In this document: positions 54,886 through 63,493 of the stretch, piece by piece | Position numbering within the stretch: the first letter of the stretch is position 1 | How the letters are laid out: each line of letters starts with the position of its first letter | Origin: Acidobacteriota bacterium | GTDB lineage: Bacteria > Acidobacteriota > Terriglobia > Terriglobales > Acidobacteriaceae | Reading direction: 5' to 3' | Length of the DNA: 64,000 nt | NCBI GenBank assembly: GCA_013285705.1 | Contig: JABDHA010000004.1 | Location: 1-64,000 of the forward strand | The notes under the pieces: generated by a model | The model's input: the letters and a program-made list of their open reading frames with translations, nothing else | What the model was told of the DNA's origin: nothing | Database searches by the model: none | Position numbers and translations under genes: made by a program

Positions 54886-55069
54886 CGTCATCCCTCCTAA
54901 ATTCCTGGTTGTTGCTTGACCTTCCTGATGATCGTGGTCTGGGAATCCAGACTTCCTTCCCGTCAGGACCGCCCATCGAATGCGCTCAAGATTGCTTCAA
55001 CTACAGTGCGAAGTCGTTGTTTTCCGAGTTATGCTTTTGTGAGGTTTTCCTGAGGTTCTGCGGGGAGCG

Positions 55070-56950
55070 ATGGCAAGCTACCGGTTCCTTGAATTCGAAC
55101 TGAGTGAGGAAGATTTCACCCTGAGCCGACGAAGCCAGCGCATCGCACTGGAACCAAAGAGCTTGCGCGTGCTGACATTGCTGGTCAACCGGGCCGGGCA
55201 CCTGGTGGACAAGCAGGAACTGCTGGAATCCGTCTGGCCAAACACCTTCGTCGAAGAAAACACGCTAACCCGGACGGTCGGCATCCTGCGGCGTGAACTG
55301 GGCGACAGCAGCCGGGATTCGAAGATCATCGAAACAGTCCCCACCCGGGGCTACCGCTTCATCGCGCCTGTCGAAATGCTGCCGGGGCAGGCTCCGAACT
55401 CTCTTCCGGAGCAGAACGGAAACGCGACCGCGGTTCTGCAATCAAGTCCGGCAGTTTTGCCAACCGATAAACCCAGGACTCCAAAGCTCCGATGGCTTCT
55501 GCCGATTGCCTGCCTGATCCTGATCGCCATCACCCCTTTATGGTTCCGGCACCACCACCTGCAGGCAGCCCCGATCCGCTCGCTTGCCGTGTTACCCCTC
55601 AACGATCTGTCTCCGGGCACGAGGGAAGAATATTTTGCAGACGGAATGACCGATGAGCTGATTACCGAGATGGCGCGAATTCCCGGCCTGCGCATCGTCT
55701 CGCGGACATCCGTGATGCAGGTCAAGGGCACGCAGAAACCGCTGGCCCAGATCGCGCGCGAACTCAATGTCGATGCCGTTGTCGAAGGATCGGTTGTGCG
55801 ATCTGGGGATCGTGTGCGCATCACAGCCCAGCTGATCGACACCCGGAGCGACAAGCATCTCTGGGCACAGTCCTTCGAAGGGCCGCTCGGCGATGTCCTC
55901 ACTCTGCAGGACGATGTCGCGCGAGAGATCGCGTCTCAAACCAGAACTGTACTCACCCCTGCTGCGCGAGCCGAACTTTCGAGCGCAAAGCACATTGATC
56001 CGGAGGCACATGACGCTTACCTCAAGGGCCGCTATTACTGGAACAAGCGGACTGGCGACGGCCTGCAGCAGGGGTCGATTTACTTCCAACAAGCAATAGA
56101 AAAAGACCCTGCCTACGCTGCAGCCTACTCCGGACTAGCGGATTGCAATAGCGGACTGGCCTGGCACGGTTTCGTGTCTCCTGACGAAGCCCTTCCGAAG
56201 GCCCATTCAGCGGCGCTCAAAGCGATTGAACTTGATCCACAGTCCGCTGAGGCCCATGCCTCGTTGGCTCTGCTTCTTGACCACAGATGGGATTGGCCTG
56301 GATCAGAGGCTGAGTTCAAACGCGCGCTGCAGTTGGATTCTCAAAATGCAAATGCGCATCATTGGTATGGAGACTATCTGTCGATAAAGGGGCGGCACGA
56401 TGAGGCGCTGTTCCAGGCAAGACAGGCATTAGAACTCGATCCGCTCAACCTCATGATCGGCACCTGGGTAGCACTGCGTTACTATCTCGCGCGCAGATAT
56501 GACCTTGCAATTGAGCAGAGCCGGAAAACACTTGCTTTGGACCCAAACTTCGCAGCAGCTCATTTGCTGCTCGGTGACAGCTACGTGCAGGCAGGGTTGC
56601 ACAAACAAGGTCTCTCTGAACTACAGCTGGCGGCCAGGCTTTCTGGAGGCAGCCCGCTCTATCTGGCTCAGGTGGCAGTCGCTCAGGCTGTGGCGGGGAA
56701 GCAGGCTGAAGCCCTTCGGATTGTTGCTCAGCTGCAAAAGACTTCTCGCGAGCGCTATGTGTCACCCTATGGGTTTGCGCAAATCTATGCTGCGCTCAAT
56801 AACAAAGAGCAAACCTTCAAGTGGCTCAATGCTGCCTATGAGGATCATGCCGTGTGGATGTCGTATCTCGGGGTCGATCCTGTGTTTGATCGCTTTCGCA
56901 AGGATCAGCGCTTCCAGGATTTGCTGCTGCGCGTTGGCCTGCTGCCCTGA
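55070..56950 (+). CDS. CadC/OmpR-type winged helix plus TolB/TPR regulator
   Basis: 626-residue membrane protein. Residues of about 1-100 are an OmpR/PhoB winged-helix DNA-binding domain (FTLSRRSQRIALEPKSLRVL; ENTLTRTVGILRRELGD; PTRGYRFIAPV). A membrane helix follows near residue 143-163 (LRWLLPIACLILIAITPLW). The TolB/FlgO-like module and about eight TPR units are homologous to the protein at 49954 (shared AVLPL...YFADG.TDEL and ELNVDAVVEGSVVRSGDRVR). One-component membrane regulation, in the manner of CadC, is inferred. The stop is 26 bases from the stop of the receiver gene on the other strand. Confidence 0.9.
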   Translation: MASYRFLEFELSEEDFTLSRRSQRIALEPKSLRVLTLLVNRAGHLVDKQELLESVWPNTFVEENTLTRTVGILRRELGDSSRDSKIIETVPTRGYRFIAPVEMLPGQAPNSLPEQNGNATAVLQSSPAVLPTDKPRTPKLRWLLPIACLILIAITPLWFRHHHLQAAPIRSLAVLPLNDLSPGTREEYFADGMTDELITEMARIPGLRIVSRTSVMQVKGTQKPLAQIARELNVDAVVEGSVVRSGDRVRITAQLIDTRSDKHLWAQSFEGPLGDVLTLQDDVAREIASQTRTVLTPAARAELSSAKHIDPEAHDAYLKGRYYWNKRTGDGLQQGSIYFQQAIEKDPAYAAAYSGLADCNSGLAWHGFVSPDEALPKAHSAALKAIELDPQSAEAHASLALLLDHRWDWPGSEAEFKRALQLDSQNANAHHWYGDYLSIKGRHDEALFQARQALELDPLNLMIGTWVALRYYLARRYDLAIEQSRKTLALDPNFAAAHLLLGDSYVQAGLHKQGLSELQLAARLSGGSPLYLAQVAVAQAVAGKQAEALRIVAQLQKTSRERYVSPYGFAQIYAALNNKEQTFKWLNAAYEDHAVWMSYLGVDPVFDRFRKDQRFQDLLLRVGLLP

Positions 56951-56975
56951 TCCGTCGGAAAGGTCGGGTTCTACG

Positions 56976-57365
56976 TCAATCCGGACTCTGCGTTCCTGCG
57001 TGGACCTGATGGATTGTCTCCAAGAGTTTCCCCGGAGGCGCACTCTTAAGCACGAAAGCGCTTGCCCCTGCTGCAATGGCACGCCGCAGATCGGTGTCGG
57101 AATCAAACGTAGTCAAAATGATGATGCGCGCTTCTGGAAACTCCGTCCGAATCGCAACGGCGGCGTCGATGCCGCTCATGTCCGGGAGCCTGAGATCCAT
57201 GAGGGTGACATCGGGCATGTGTTCACGAAAACATTCGATCGCCTCGCGTCCGTTGGATGCTTGCGCGACCATCAGCATGTTCGGGTGGGAATTGATGACC
57301 ATGGCAATCCCTTCGCGCATGCGCGGATGATCGTCGACACTGAGAACACGTATTTGGTCGTTCAT
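56976..57365 (-). CDS. Receiver-only response regulator (NarL-type without HTH)
   Basis: 129-residue protein; start chosen at ATG 57365 (MNDQIRVLSVDDHPRMREG), the ORF being open to 57416. Receiver features: acidic pair in SVDDHP, phosphoacceptor Asp in VTLMDLRLPDMSG, and the Lys in AFVLKSAPPGKLLE. The sequence is that of NarL/FixJ-family receivers but stops at HAGTQSPD, where such proteins usually go on into a LuxR-type HTH. The kinase gene lies directly upstream on the same strand (about 137 bases). It may act by protein contact, as CheY does, or be a truncated regulator. Confidence 0.87.
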   Translation of the reverse strand: MNDQIRVLSVDDHPRMREGIAMVINSHPNMLMVAQASNGREAIECFREHMPDVTLMDLRLPDMSGIDAAVAIRTEFPEARIIILTTFDSDTDLRRAIAAGASAFVLKSAPPGKLLETIHQVHAGTQSPD

Positions 57366-57501
57366 AATCGCTCGGGGGTACCAGGGAATCCTAGTCTGGC
57401 GGCTATCGCGGAGCAAGGAATGAATCTCACGTTCTCACGCGTGCCACCGGCTAGTTTCAGTGCCTCCGCCGGCCACTTGGTGCCTTGCTCTTCATTTGAG
57501 A

Positions 57502-60500
57502 CTAAGACGTTTTTGCGTATACGAGGGATGCAGGAATTGTTAGTTCGATTTCCGTACCCGAGTCGAGTCTACTCCGGACAGTCAATTTGCCGCCTGCAAG
57601 TTTTGCGCGCTCGCGCATCCCGGTCAAGCCGTAGTGTCCTTCACGTCCTCCACAATCCAGAACCTTCGGGTTGATGCCTTTTCCGTTGTCCTCGATGCGT
57701 ACCAGAAGTTGCCTGTGGTCATAGCAGATTTCGACGGCAATCCGCGTCGCCCCTGAGTGCCGGAAAGCATTGCGTGTGGCCTCACTGGCAACGCGGTACA
57801 CCTCGTCCCTCAAGATCGGGTGCATATCTCGCGGCTTTCCTTCGACCGTCACACGGAAGTCCACGGGGTTCTGGGCATTTTGCTCGGCCGCGAGTCTCTC
57901 TCCGACCATGGCGAGGGCATGGGCTAGGTCGTTTTGGGTGACTGTCGACGAGCGCATCCCTCGCACCGCATCCCGCCCCTCGTCGATGGCCTGCCGGCCC
58001 TCCTCCAGGAGGCCTTCCAATTTTTCGCGTGCTGCGGCTGGCCGGTCCAGGACGTAAGTCAAGGTGTAAAGCTTCATCATCAAGCCCTGAAAACTCTGCA
58101 GCAGGGTGTCGTGCAGGTCACGCGCAATGCGTTCTCGTTCCGCCAGCCGCTCTGCGAGGCGCGATTGCATTTCATGCGTGATGCTGCGGATGCGGAGACG
58201 GATCAGCCACCGCAAGATGAGAACAGCGACAAGGCCGCATAGGGCTGTAAACCACCATGTCTGGTAATAGGCCGGCGCAAGTGCGAAGCCCAGACTCGCG
58301 CCGGACTCATTCCATACGCCGTCGTTATTGCAGGCGATCACGTGAAAGCGATAATGCCCCGGAGGCAGGCTGGTGTAGAAAGCCTGCCGTCGTGTGCCAG
58401 CGTCCTGCCATTCGTTATCAACACCGTCGAGCTTGTAGCGAAATAACACGCGCTCGGGAATGGCAAGGCTCAGGGCGGTGTAATCGATCTCCAGCTTGTC
58501 TGTATGCGCAGGAAGCTTGAGGCTGTTTGGAACCGCGTAGGTTTTTCCATTCGCGAGGATCGCGGTGATCATCACGGGAGGCGGTATACGATTGCGATTT
58601 TCCTCGAGCTTCGCCGGATCGAGCCAGGCGACGCCCTTGGCTGTAGCAAACCACAGTCGGCCCTCGCGCGACTCCGCAACCGATGGCTCTGGAATCCTCT
58701 CTGCTGAGTACCCAGGAAGCCCATCCAATGCAGCGAGATGATCTGCGGAAATCGCGGAGGTCGGGTCGCCGAGCCACCTCGCCAACTCGGCAGCGGAGAC
58801 ATGAGTGACGCCAGAGGATCCGTTCGCCCAAAGCTCCCCGGTCTCCGTTTCCACTACGCCGGATACTCTCCCAGGCAGACCCTGATCTATCCAATGAAGA
58901 AGATAAAAATGACCCTGTGTAAACAGCTCGATTCCGCCTGATCCTCCAAGCCAGACATGGTCTCCCCGGACCGACATCGTACTCTCCGAGACGCCTCGCG
59001 CGCCGTTCGGGAATGAGAATCTCTGATAATCACTTCCGTCCCACCGGACCAGGTTGTTCGAGAATCCAAACCAGACGTTTCCAGCGTCATCACCGGTCAT
59101 GGCGCCGATGATGCCGGGCCTCTTACCGAGAGTTTCGTTCTGTCTGCTCCATACGCCATGGCTGAAATGGTATGTTCCGCCAATCGCGGTAGAGATCCAC
59201 GGGTCACCGTTCCGATCGACTGCGAGCGAAATGACGGGACCTGCTTCCTCTTCGGGGTAGTGAAGAGACGTTAACCCCGTTGCGGAGTACCGCCAAAGTT
59301 GGGAGTCACCTCCGCCAGCCGACCAGATCGTTCCATTGCGATCACGTCGGAGACAGACGGTGCCATGAGTCTCAGGGAAGGTCGTTATGCTGCCATCGTC
59401 GGCAACACGGGTGAGGGGCATACTCCTGTTTCCGATCCATACGGAGCCCTGATCTCCGGCTGCGACGCCAAAATCATGCTCTTCAGTCTGTGGAAGCACC
59501 AGTGCTGTAAGTGTGGTGCGTCGAAGCTGGTCGAGGCCCGCATTCATTCCCACCCATATGCTGCTCTCTCGATCGATCAACACTTTCCATGCGGTGTTGG
59601 AACTGAGTCCTTGCTCGGTTGTGAATCTTTCCCCAGGAGAATCTGCCATCGCTACGGGCGTTTGCCACCGCTCGACGTGGTCGAATCGCCGCACGCCTTT
59701 GTCGGATGTTGCCCAGAGAGAACCGTCGGCGCCGAAAGTGAAGTCTCCGAATTGAGTATTTTCTTTGCGCTCTTTGCCGGGTAAGGATGAGACGACAGGA
59801 GCACCTGCTGCGTTGGTCACGCGGCGAAGGCCATAATCGTCCGACAGCCAGATTGCGCCATCCGGTGCCTCATGGAGAAAGGCGTTGTGCGCAGGCGCGG
59901 CCAGAACGAAAGCAGCGGAGATCGCACCGGCGGCATATGGAAGGCGTTGGAACTTGGACTGTCCCCGTGGCAGAAAGAGAAGATCACCGGCAAGCGTCCT
60001 CACCCAGACGGTTCCCTTACGGTCAACCAGGATAGCTGCCGGAAAACCACCGGGGTATCCGTGTTCTGCACCAACCTGCTCACATACCGACCCTCGCATG
60101 TGAAAGAGACCAGCCGATCCTTGGATCCATAAAGCCCCATCTTGATCCTCGGCCAGCCCTTCCATTTGCAAGGCCGGAGTGCAGCGCCTGTCTGTATATA
60201 CGCTCAGCCGACCATCTTTCCACAAGAGAAGTCCGGCAGCCCGCGTCTTTAGCCAGACGCCTCCGGAAGATGACAGGAAGGCCGAGTGAATCTGGCTGTT
60301 TTCTACCGCTCCGTTCGTTACTTCTTCTATGGATTGGAAGCGGACTCCGTCGAAGCGGAAGACCCCAGTCGATGTGGTGAGCCACAGATATCCATCAGCA
60401 GCTTGCTGGACATCAAAAACTGCACCAAGGCCATCATCCGAGGTCCACCTCGTATGATGGAAGCCCGTTATTTGGCGAGATGATGCCCAAACCGCTGGTA

Positions 60501-60576
60501 CACATACGCCGGTGATAAGCCACAGCATCAGGCCGATGCTGACCAGCCATCCTGCCTTCTGTAGACATCTCGGCAT
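57502..60576 (-). CDS. Two-component sensor kinase with propeller sensor (Reg_prop/Y_Y_Y, HisKA_3)
   Basis: 1024-residue membrane kinase. Signal/anchor near residues 8-30. Residues of about 40-680 are beta-propeller repeats (for example TRWTSDDGLGAVFDVQQAADGYLWLTTSTGVFRFDG, shown in part: DGYLWLTTSTGVFRFDG), periplasmic. A Y_Y_Y domain follows (LSLAIPERVLFRYKLDGVDN; PGHYRFHVIACNNDG). A membrane helix at about 770-790 (WWFTALCGLVAVLILRWLI). The HisKA_3 H-box has H822 in ERIARDLHDTLLQSFQGL, and the ATPase G-box is KVLDCGGREGHYGLTGMRERA. It is paired with the receiver gene that follows. Such proteins in the Bacteroidetes sense polysaccharide fragments; the same is a guess here. Confidence 0.93.
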   Translation of the reverse strand: MPRCLQKAGWLVSIGLMLWLITGVCVPAVWASSRQITGFHHTRWTSDDGLGAVFDVQQAADGYLWLTTSTGVFRFDGVRFQSIEEVTNGAVENSQIHSAFLSSSGGVWLKTRAAGLLLWKDGRLSVYTDRRCTPALQMEGLAEDQDGALWIQGSAGLFHMRGSVCEQVGAEHGYPGGFPAAILVDRKGTVWVRTLAGDLLFLPRGQSKFQRLPYAAGAISAAFVLAAPAHNAFLHEAPDGAIWLSDDYGLRRVTNAAGAPVVSSLPGKERKENTQFGDFTFGADGSLWATSDKGVRRFDHVERWQTPVAMADSPGERFTTEQGLSSNTAWKVLIDRESSIWVGMNAGLDQLRRTTLTALVLPQTEEHDFGVAAGDQGSVWIGNRSMPLTRVADDGSITTFPETHGTVCLRRDRNGTIWSAGGGDSQLWRYSATGLTSLHYPEEEAGPVISLAVDRNGDPWISTAIGGTYHFSHGVWSRQNETLGKRPGIIGAMTGDDAGNVWFGFSNNLVRWDGSDYQRFSFPNGARGVSESTMSVRGDHVWLGGSGGIELFTQGHFYLLHWIDQGLPGRVSGVVETETGELWANGSSGVTHVSAAELARWLGDPTSAISADHLAALDGLPGYSAERIPEPSVAESREGRLWFATAKGVAWLDPAKLEENRNRIPPPVMITAILANGKTYAVPNSLKLPAHTDKLEIDYTALSLAIPERVLFRYKLDGVDNEWQDAGTRRQAFYTSLPPGHYRFHVIACNNDGVWNESGASLGFALAPAYYQTWWFTALCGLVAVLILRWLIRLRIRSITHEMQSRLAERLAERERIARDLHDTLLQSFQGLMMKLYTLTYVLDRPAAAREKLEGLLEEGRQAIDEGRDAVRGMRSSTVTQNDLAHALAMVGERLAAEQNAQNPVDFRVTVEGKPRDMHPILRDEVYRVASEATRNAFRHSGATRIAVEICYDHRQLLVRIEDNGKGINPKVLDCGGREGHYGLTGMRERAKLAGGKLTVRSRLDSGTEIELTIPASLVYAKTS

Positions 60577-60924
60577 AGGCCACCTTGGCGCTCGACACCT
60601 GCGAGACCCAGTCGTACGTCCATGGCGAGAACGTATCGCGAGCAGTTGGCCTCAAACTGCGGCAGTCAGCAATCAGCTTTACCTTGTACCTCGCGGTTCA
60701 CTTAGCGGCGCTTCCGTCGCTCCACCCACGACGCGTGGCTAGCTGACTCCAACTGGGCTAGACGGAAGTGCAGAATGACCTTGATTCGAAGTGCTGGGCG
60801 AGATCAACAAGGATGTCAGAGATTTTAGACTACAAGAGGTCACATTGCTCCCATATAAACGGACCAGTAGCCCGAGAGTTGAGAGGTGTGACCTTCTTTG
60901 GATGGTCGAGTGTAACGAGATACC
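60577..60924. other. Intergenic region between HtrA gene and sensor kinase
   Basis: About 350 bases. An imperfect pair AAGAGGTCACA (60834-60844) and TGTGACCTTCTT (60887-60898) is inverted. An open plus-strand frame (60768-60956) has no family resemblance. The kinase promoter is presumably here, since both flanking genes are on the minus strand. Confidence 0.45.
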
Positions 60925-62361
60925 CTATTCCATTTCGAAGGCAACATATTGAATGACGGACTGGCGCTCGACTTCGAAGACGACAGCGTCACCAGTTTTG
61001 AAACCTGCCAATGTTTGTCGTAAGTTTTCTGTATTAGTGGCTGGCTTGCCGTTGATGGAGCGGATGACGTCTCCGACTTGAAGATCGGCAAGGGTTGCCG
61101 GCTCACCGCTGAGCACCCCGGCCACAATCACTCCTGTCCCGGAGCGGCTTTGGATCGCGGTACCCAGCGGTCCTTTGAGGTCGATGCAGAAGATGCCGAG
61201 TGATGCGATGAGGTCTGTCTTCGGGTGGATGAAATCGGAGAGATTTTCGACGGTTGGCGGGGCTTCCGCAGGCGTAATACCCGCGGTGACTGTCTGGCCA
61301 CTCCGCGTGACCTGCATCTGAATGGGAAATCCGGCTGGGTGAAGATAAAGAAATGCAGTGTACTTGGGCAGCGAATCGATCGGTATTCCATCGATGCTTG
61401 TGACCACATCGCCGGCGCGCAAACCTCCGGCTTCTGCGGGGCTGCCTTGATCTATGTCGGAGATGATGACGCCCCAATCCTGCGGGAGCTTGAGGCCGGT
61501 GGCGAGATCGTGCGTGATGGTTTGTGCGTGGGCTCCGATCGTGATGGGACGAACGATACCGTGTGCTTTGATCTCGTTGTAGGCAAAACGCACGATGGGT
61601 TCGGGGATTGCGAAGCCGAGACCTTCGCTGCCTCCGCCGGAGGTGAAGATGAAGGTGTTGATGCCGATGAGATTGCCGCCGCGGTCGATCAATGGGCCGC
61701 CGCTGTTGCCTGGGTTGATGGGCGCGTCAGTCTGAATGTAGACCATGGGACGGTCGAGTTCGGGCTGTCTTCCTACGGCACTGACGATGCCCTTGGTGAC
61801 GGTGTGATCCAGACCTTCAGGAGAGCCGATGGCCAGAACCGTTTGCCCGAGGCGGACATGAAATTGCTCATCCGGTAGCGGGATGAAGGGAAGGTTCGTT
61901 TCTTCGATTTTGATTACGGCCAGGTCGGCATAGCGATTGGTACCGATGAGTTTCGCTTCATATACTCGCTGCTGGCGCGCGAGCGAGGTGTGATAGGGAA
62001 CCATCTCGACGGTTGCGGGCGCAAGAATGACGCGAATGCGCACTGCACCGTTTACGACATGGTTGTTGGTGACGATGTATCCGTCTGGATCGACGATGAC
62101 GCCGGAACCCAATGACCGCTGGCGCTGCAGCATTTGTGAATTGTTGTCGTCGTGCTCGGGGACGCCGTAGCCTGTGACATCGATCTCGACGACGGAGCGC
62201 ATGGCTTTTTCGGCGATCTGATCGAGAGCCTGATCGTATTCCTGCAGGATCGATGGCGCGGCAGCCGGCGGTGCTGGCGGAGTGGCTTGCTTCTGGCAGT
62301 AAAGCATGGATGGCAGGCAAGAGCAGACAGCTGCGAGAGCGATAGACGTTCTGAGTTTCAT
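60925..62361 (-). CDS. HtrA/DegP-type serine protease with two PDZ domains
   Basis: Exported S1C protease of 478 residues. Signal peptide with cleavage near residues 20-22 (LPSMLYCQ). Catalytic triad: H101 in IVTNNHVV, D146 in YADLAVIK and S220 in INPGNSGGPL, all in the usual trypsin-like order. Two PDZ domains follow: first at about 295-370 (GVIISDIDQGSPAEAGGLRA) and second at about 400-478 (GVIVAGVLSGEPATLADLQV). A periplasmic quality-control role is the usual job of the family. It is divergent from the GNAT gene. Confidence 0.94.
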   Translation of the reverse strand: MKLRTSIALAAVCSCLPSMLYCQKQATPPAPPAAAPSILQEYDQALDQIAEKAMRSVVEIDVTGYGVPEHDDNNSQMLQRQRSLGSGVIVDPDGYIVTNNHVVNGAVRIRVILAPATVEMVPYHTSLARQQRVYEAKLIGTNRYADLAVIKIEETNLPFIPLPDEQFHVRLGQTVLAIGSPEGLDHTVTKGIVSAVGRQPELDRPMVYIQTDAPINPGNSGGPLIDRGGNLIGINTFIFTSGGGSEGLGFAIPEPIVRFAYNEIKAHGIVRPITIGAHAQTITHDLATGLKLPQDWGVIISDIDQGSPAEAGGLRAGDVVTSIDGIPIDSLPKYTAFLYLHPAGFPIQMQVTRSGQTVTAGITPAEAPPTVENLSDFIHPKTDLIASLGIFCIDLKGPLGTAIQSRSGTGVIVAGVLSGEPATLADLQVGDVIRSINGKPATNTENLRQTLAGFKTGDAVVFEVERQSVIQYVAFEME

Positions 62362-62584
62362 GCTGGGTCACTCACTGGAACATAAATTTCGTTAGGGGGG
62401 GAAGGTGGTGCTTACTGGTACTTGAAGTTTGTGACGATAGACGCGAATAAGTAGACCACCAATTGGGGCGTAACACAATCAGTTTTCGTCGTGGTCTGCT
62501 GTGCAACGCGAGAGAGGAATATCGTACGAGGAGGGACGAACATGCACGAGACAGAGGACAAAGAAAGGGATCACAGACATTTCA

Positions 62585-63067
62585 ATGAACAAGAGGACGA
62601 TTGTACCCTTGCCCGATCTCGACTTACCGGGTTTGCTCGCATTGAATAATGCTCACGCGAAAGAGACCTCGTGGCTGGATGAGATTCAGCTAAACGCTCT
62701 GATGCAAAAAGCCTGTTATGCACGCGGGGTCAAACCTGCAGAAGCCTTCCTCCTCGCGCTCGATCCTAGTGCGAAATACGATAATCGCAACTTCAACTGG
62801 TTCCGAGAGCGATATAGAAACTTTGTCTATATCGACCGCATCGTGGTTGCCTCTACTTCGCGCCGTCAGGGTCTTGCCGGAGCGCTGTATGCCGACCTTA
62901 TCGAATGGGCTGCTCAGCGGGAATATGATTTCGTAGGTTGTGAGGTCAATAAAGTTCCTCCCAATCTCTCATCGGATGTCTTCCACGAAAAGATGGGATT
63001 CACGCAGGTCGGCGAAGGCCATTTGTCAACCGACAAGCAAGTGCGATATCTCGTGCGGCATATTTGA
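62585..63067 (+). CDS. GNAT-family acetyltransferase
   Basis: 160-residue N-acetyltransferase. Start chosen at ATG 62585 (MNKRTIVPLPDLDLPGLLAL); the frame opens at 62501 but the extra stretch is not protein-like. Acetyl-CoA-binding pattern: VYIDRIVVASTSRRQGLAGALYADLIEWA, with the R-x2-G-x-A part SRRQGLAGALY; a C-terminal HEKMGFTQVGEGHLS motif. The first part (NNAHAKETSWLDEIQLNALM; PAEAFLLALDPSAKYDNRNF) is typical of the predicted GNAT superfamily acetyltransferases of COG3818 type. Substrate unknown. Confidence 0.88.
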   Translation: MNKRTIVPLPDLDLPGLLALNNAHAKETSWLDEIQLNALMQKACYARGVKPAEAFLLALDPSAKYDNRNFNWFRERYRNFVYIDRIVVASTSRRQGLAGALYADLIEWAAQREYDFVGCEVNKVPPNLSSDVFHEKMGFTQVGEGHLSTDKQVRYLVRHI

Positions 63068-63126
63068 ATGCGCCTTGACCTATACGAGAAACTCCATTCA
63101 ACAGGCTCGGCAGAATATTGCCTTGA

Positions 63127-63173
63127 CGCCAAGCATGATTAGCATCACAATGTGACTCTAATCATGCTTGGCG
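63127..63173. promoter_or_regulatory. 47-bp near-perfect palindrome over the PadR start codon
   Basis: Arms 63127-63149 and 63151-63173 around a central A at 63150; 21 of 23 positions pair (inner part AAGCATGATTAGCATCACA / TGTGACTCTAATCATGCTT). Overlaps both possible starts (GTG 63152, ATG 63164). A good candidate for a PadR autoregulatory operator or an mRNA hairpin that blocks initiation. Confidence 0.65.
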
Positions 63174-63493
63174 AATTCGAGTACCTGTTGATCACTGCGG
63201 CTGCTGGACTTGGAGACAAGGCCTATGGAGCAGCGATTCGGGAAGAGATAGAAGAGAGCACTGGCCGCAAGTGCTCGATAGGTGCTCTCTATACGACCAT
63301 CGACCGTCTGGAGACGAAAGGTCTGCTCAAGACCTGGATGAGCGACGCTACGCCGCAGAGAGGCGGACGCGCTAAGCGCATGGTTCGTGTGACGCCCGAA
63401 GGTGTGCTGGCGGCGAAGAGTTTCTACGATGCAGTCATTCGGGTAAGCCGGGGCGCGTCATGGGTGGCGAACCGGAATGGGAGCAGCTTATGA
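63164..63493 (+). CDS. PadR family transcriptional regulator
   Basis: 109-residue repressor, cytoplasmic, with a winged-helix DNA-binding domain: MLGEFEYLLITAAAGLGDKAYGAAIREEIEE, then CSIGALYTTIDRLETKGLLKTW and a wing with GRAKRMVRVTPEG, all diagnostic for PadR. The start at ATG 63164 is preferred; GTG 63152 is possible. No Shine-Dalgarno sequence precedes either, which suggests a leaderless mRNA. The start region is part of a long palindrome. The stop overlaps the next gene by four bases (ATGA), so the pair is coupled. Confidence 0.92.
   Translation: MLGEFEYLLITAAAGLGDKAYGAAIREEIEESTGRKCSIGALYTTIDRLETKGLLKTWMSDATPQRGGRAKRMVRVTPEGVLAAKSFYDAVIRVSRGASWVANRNGSSL

Noticed and set aside
60768-60956. 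Short plus-strand frame in the kinase-HtrA gap
   Set aside because: No ribosome site or recognisable motif and it ends inside the HtrA gene.
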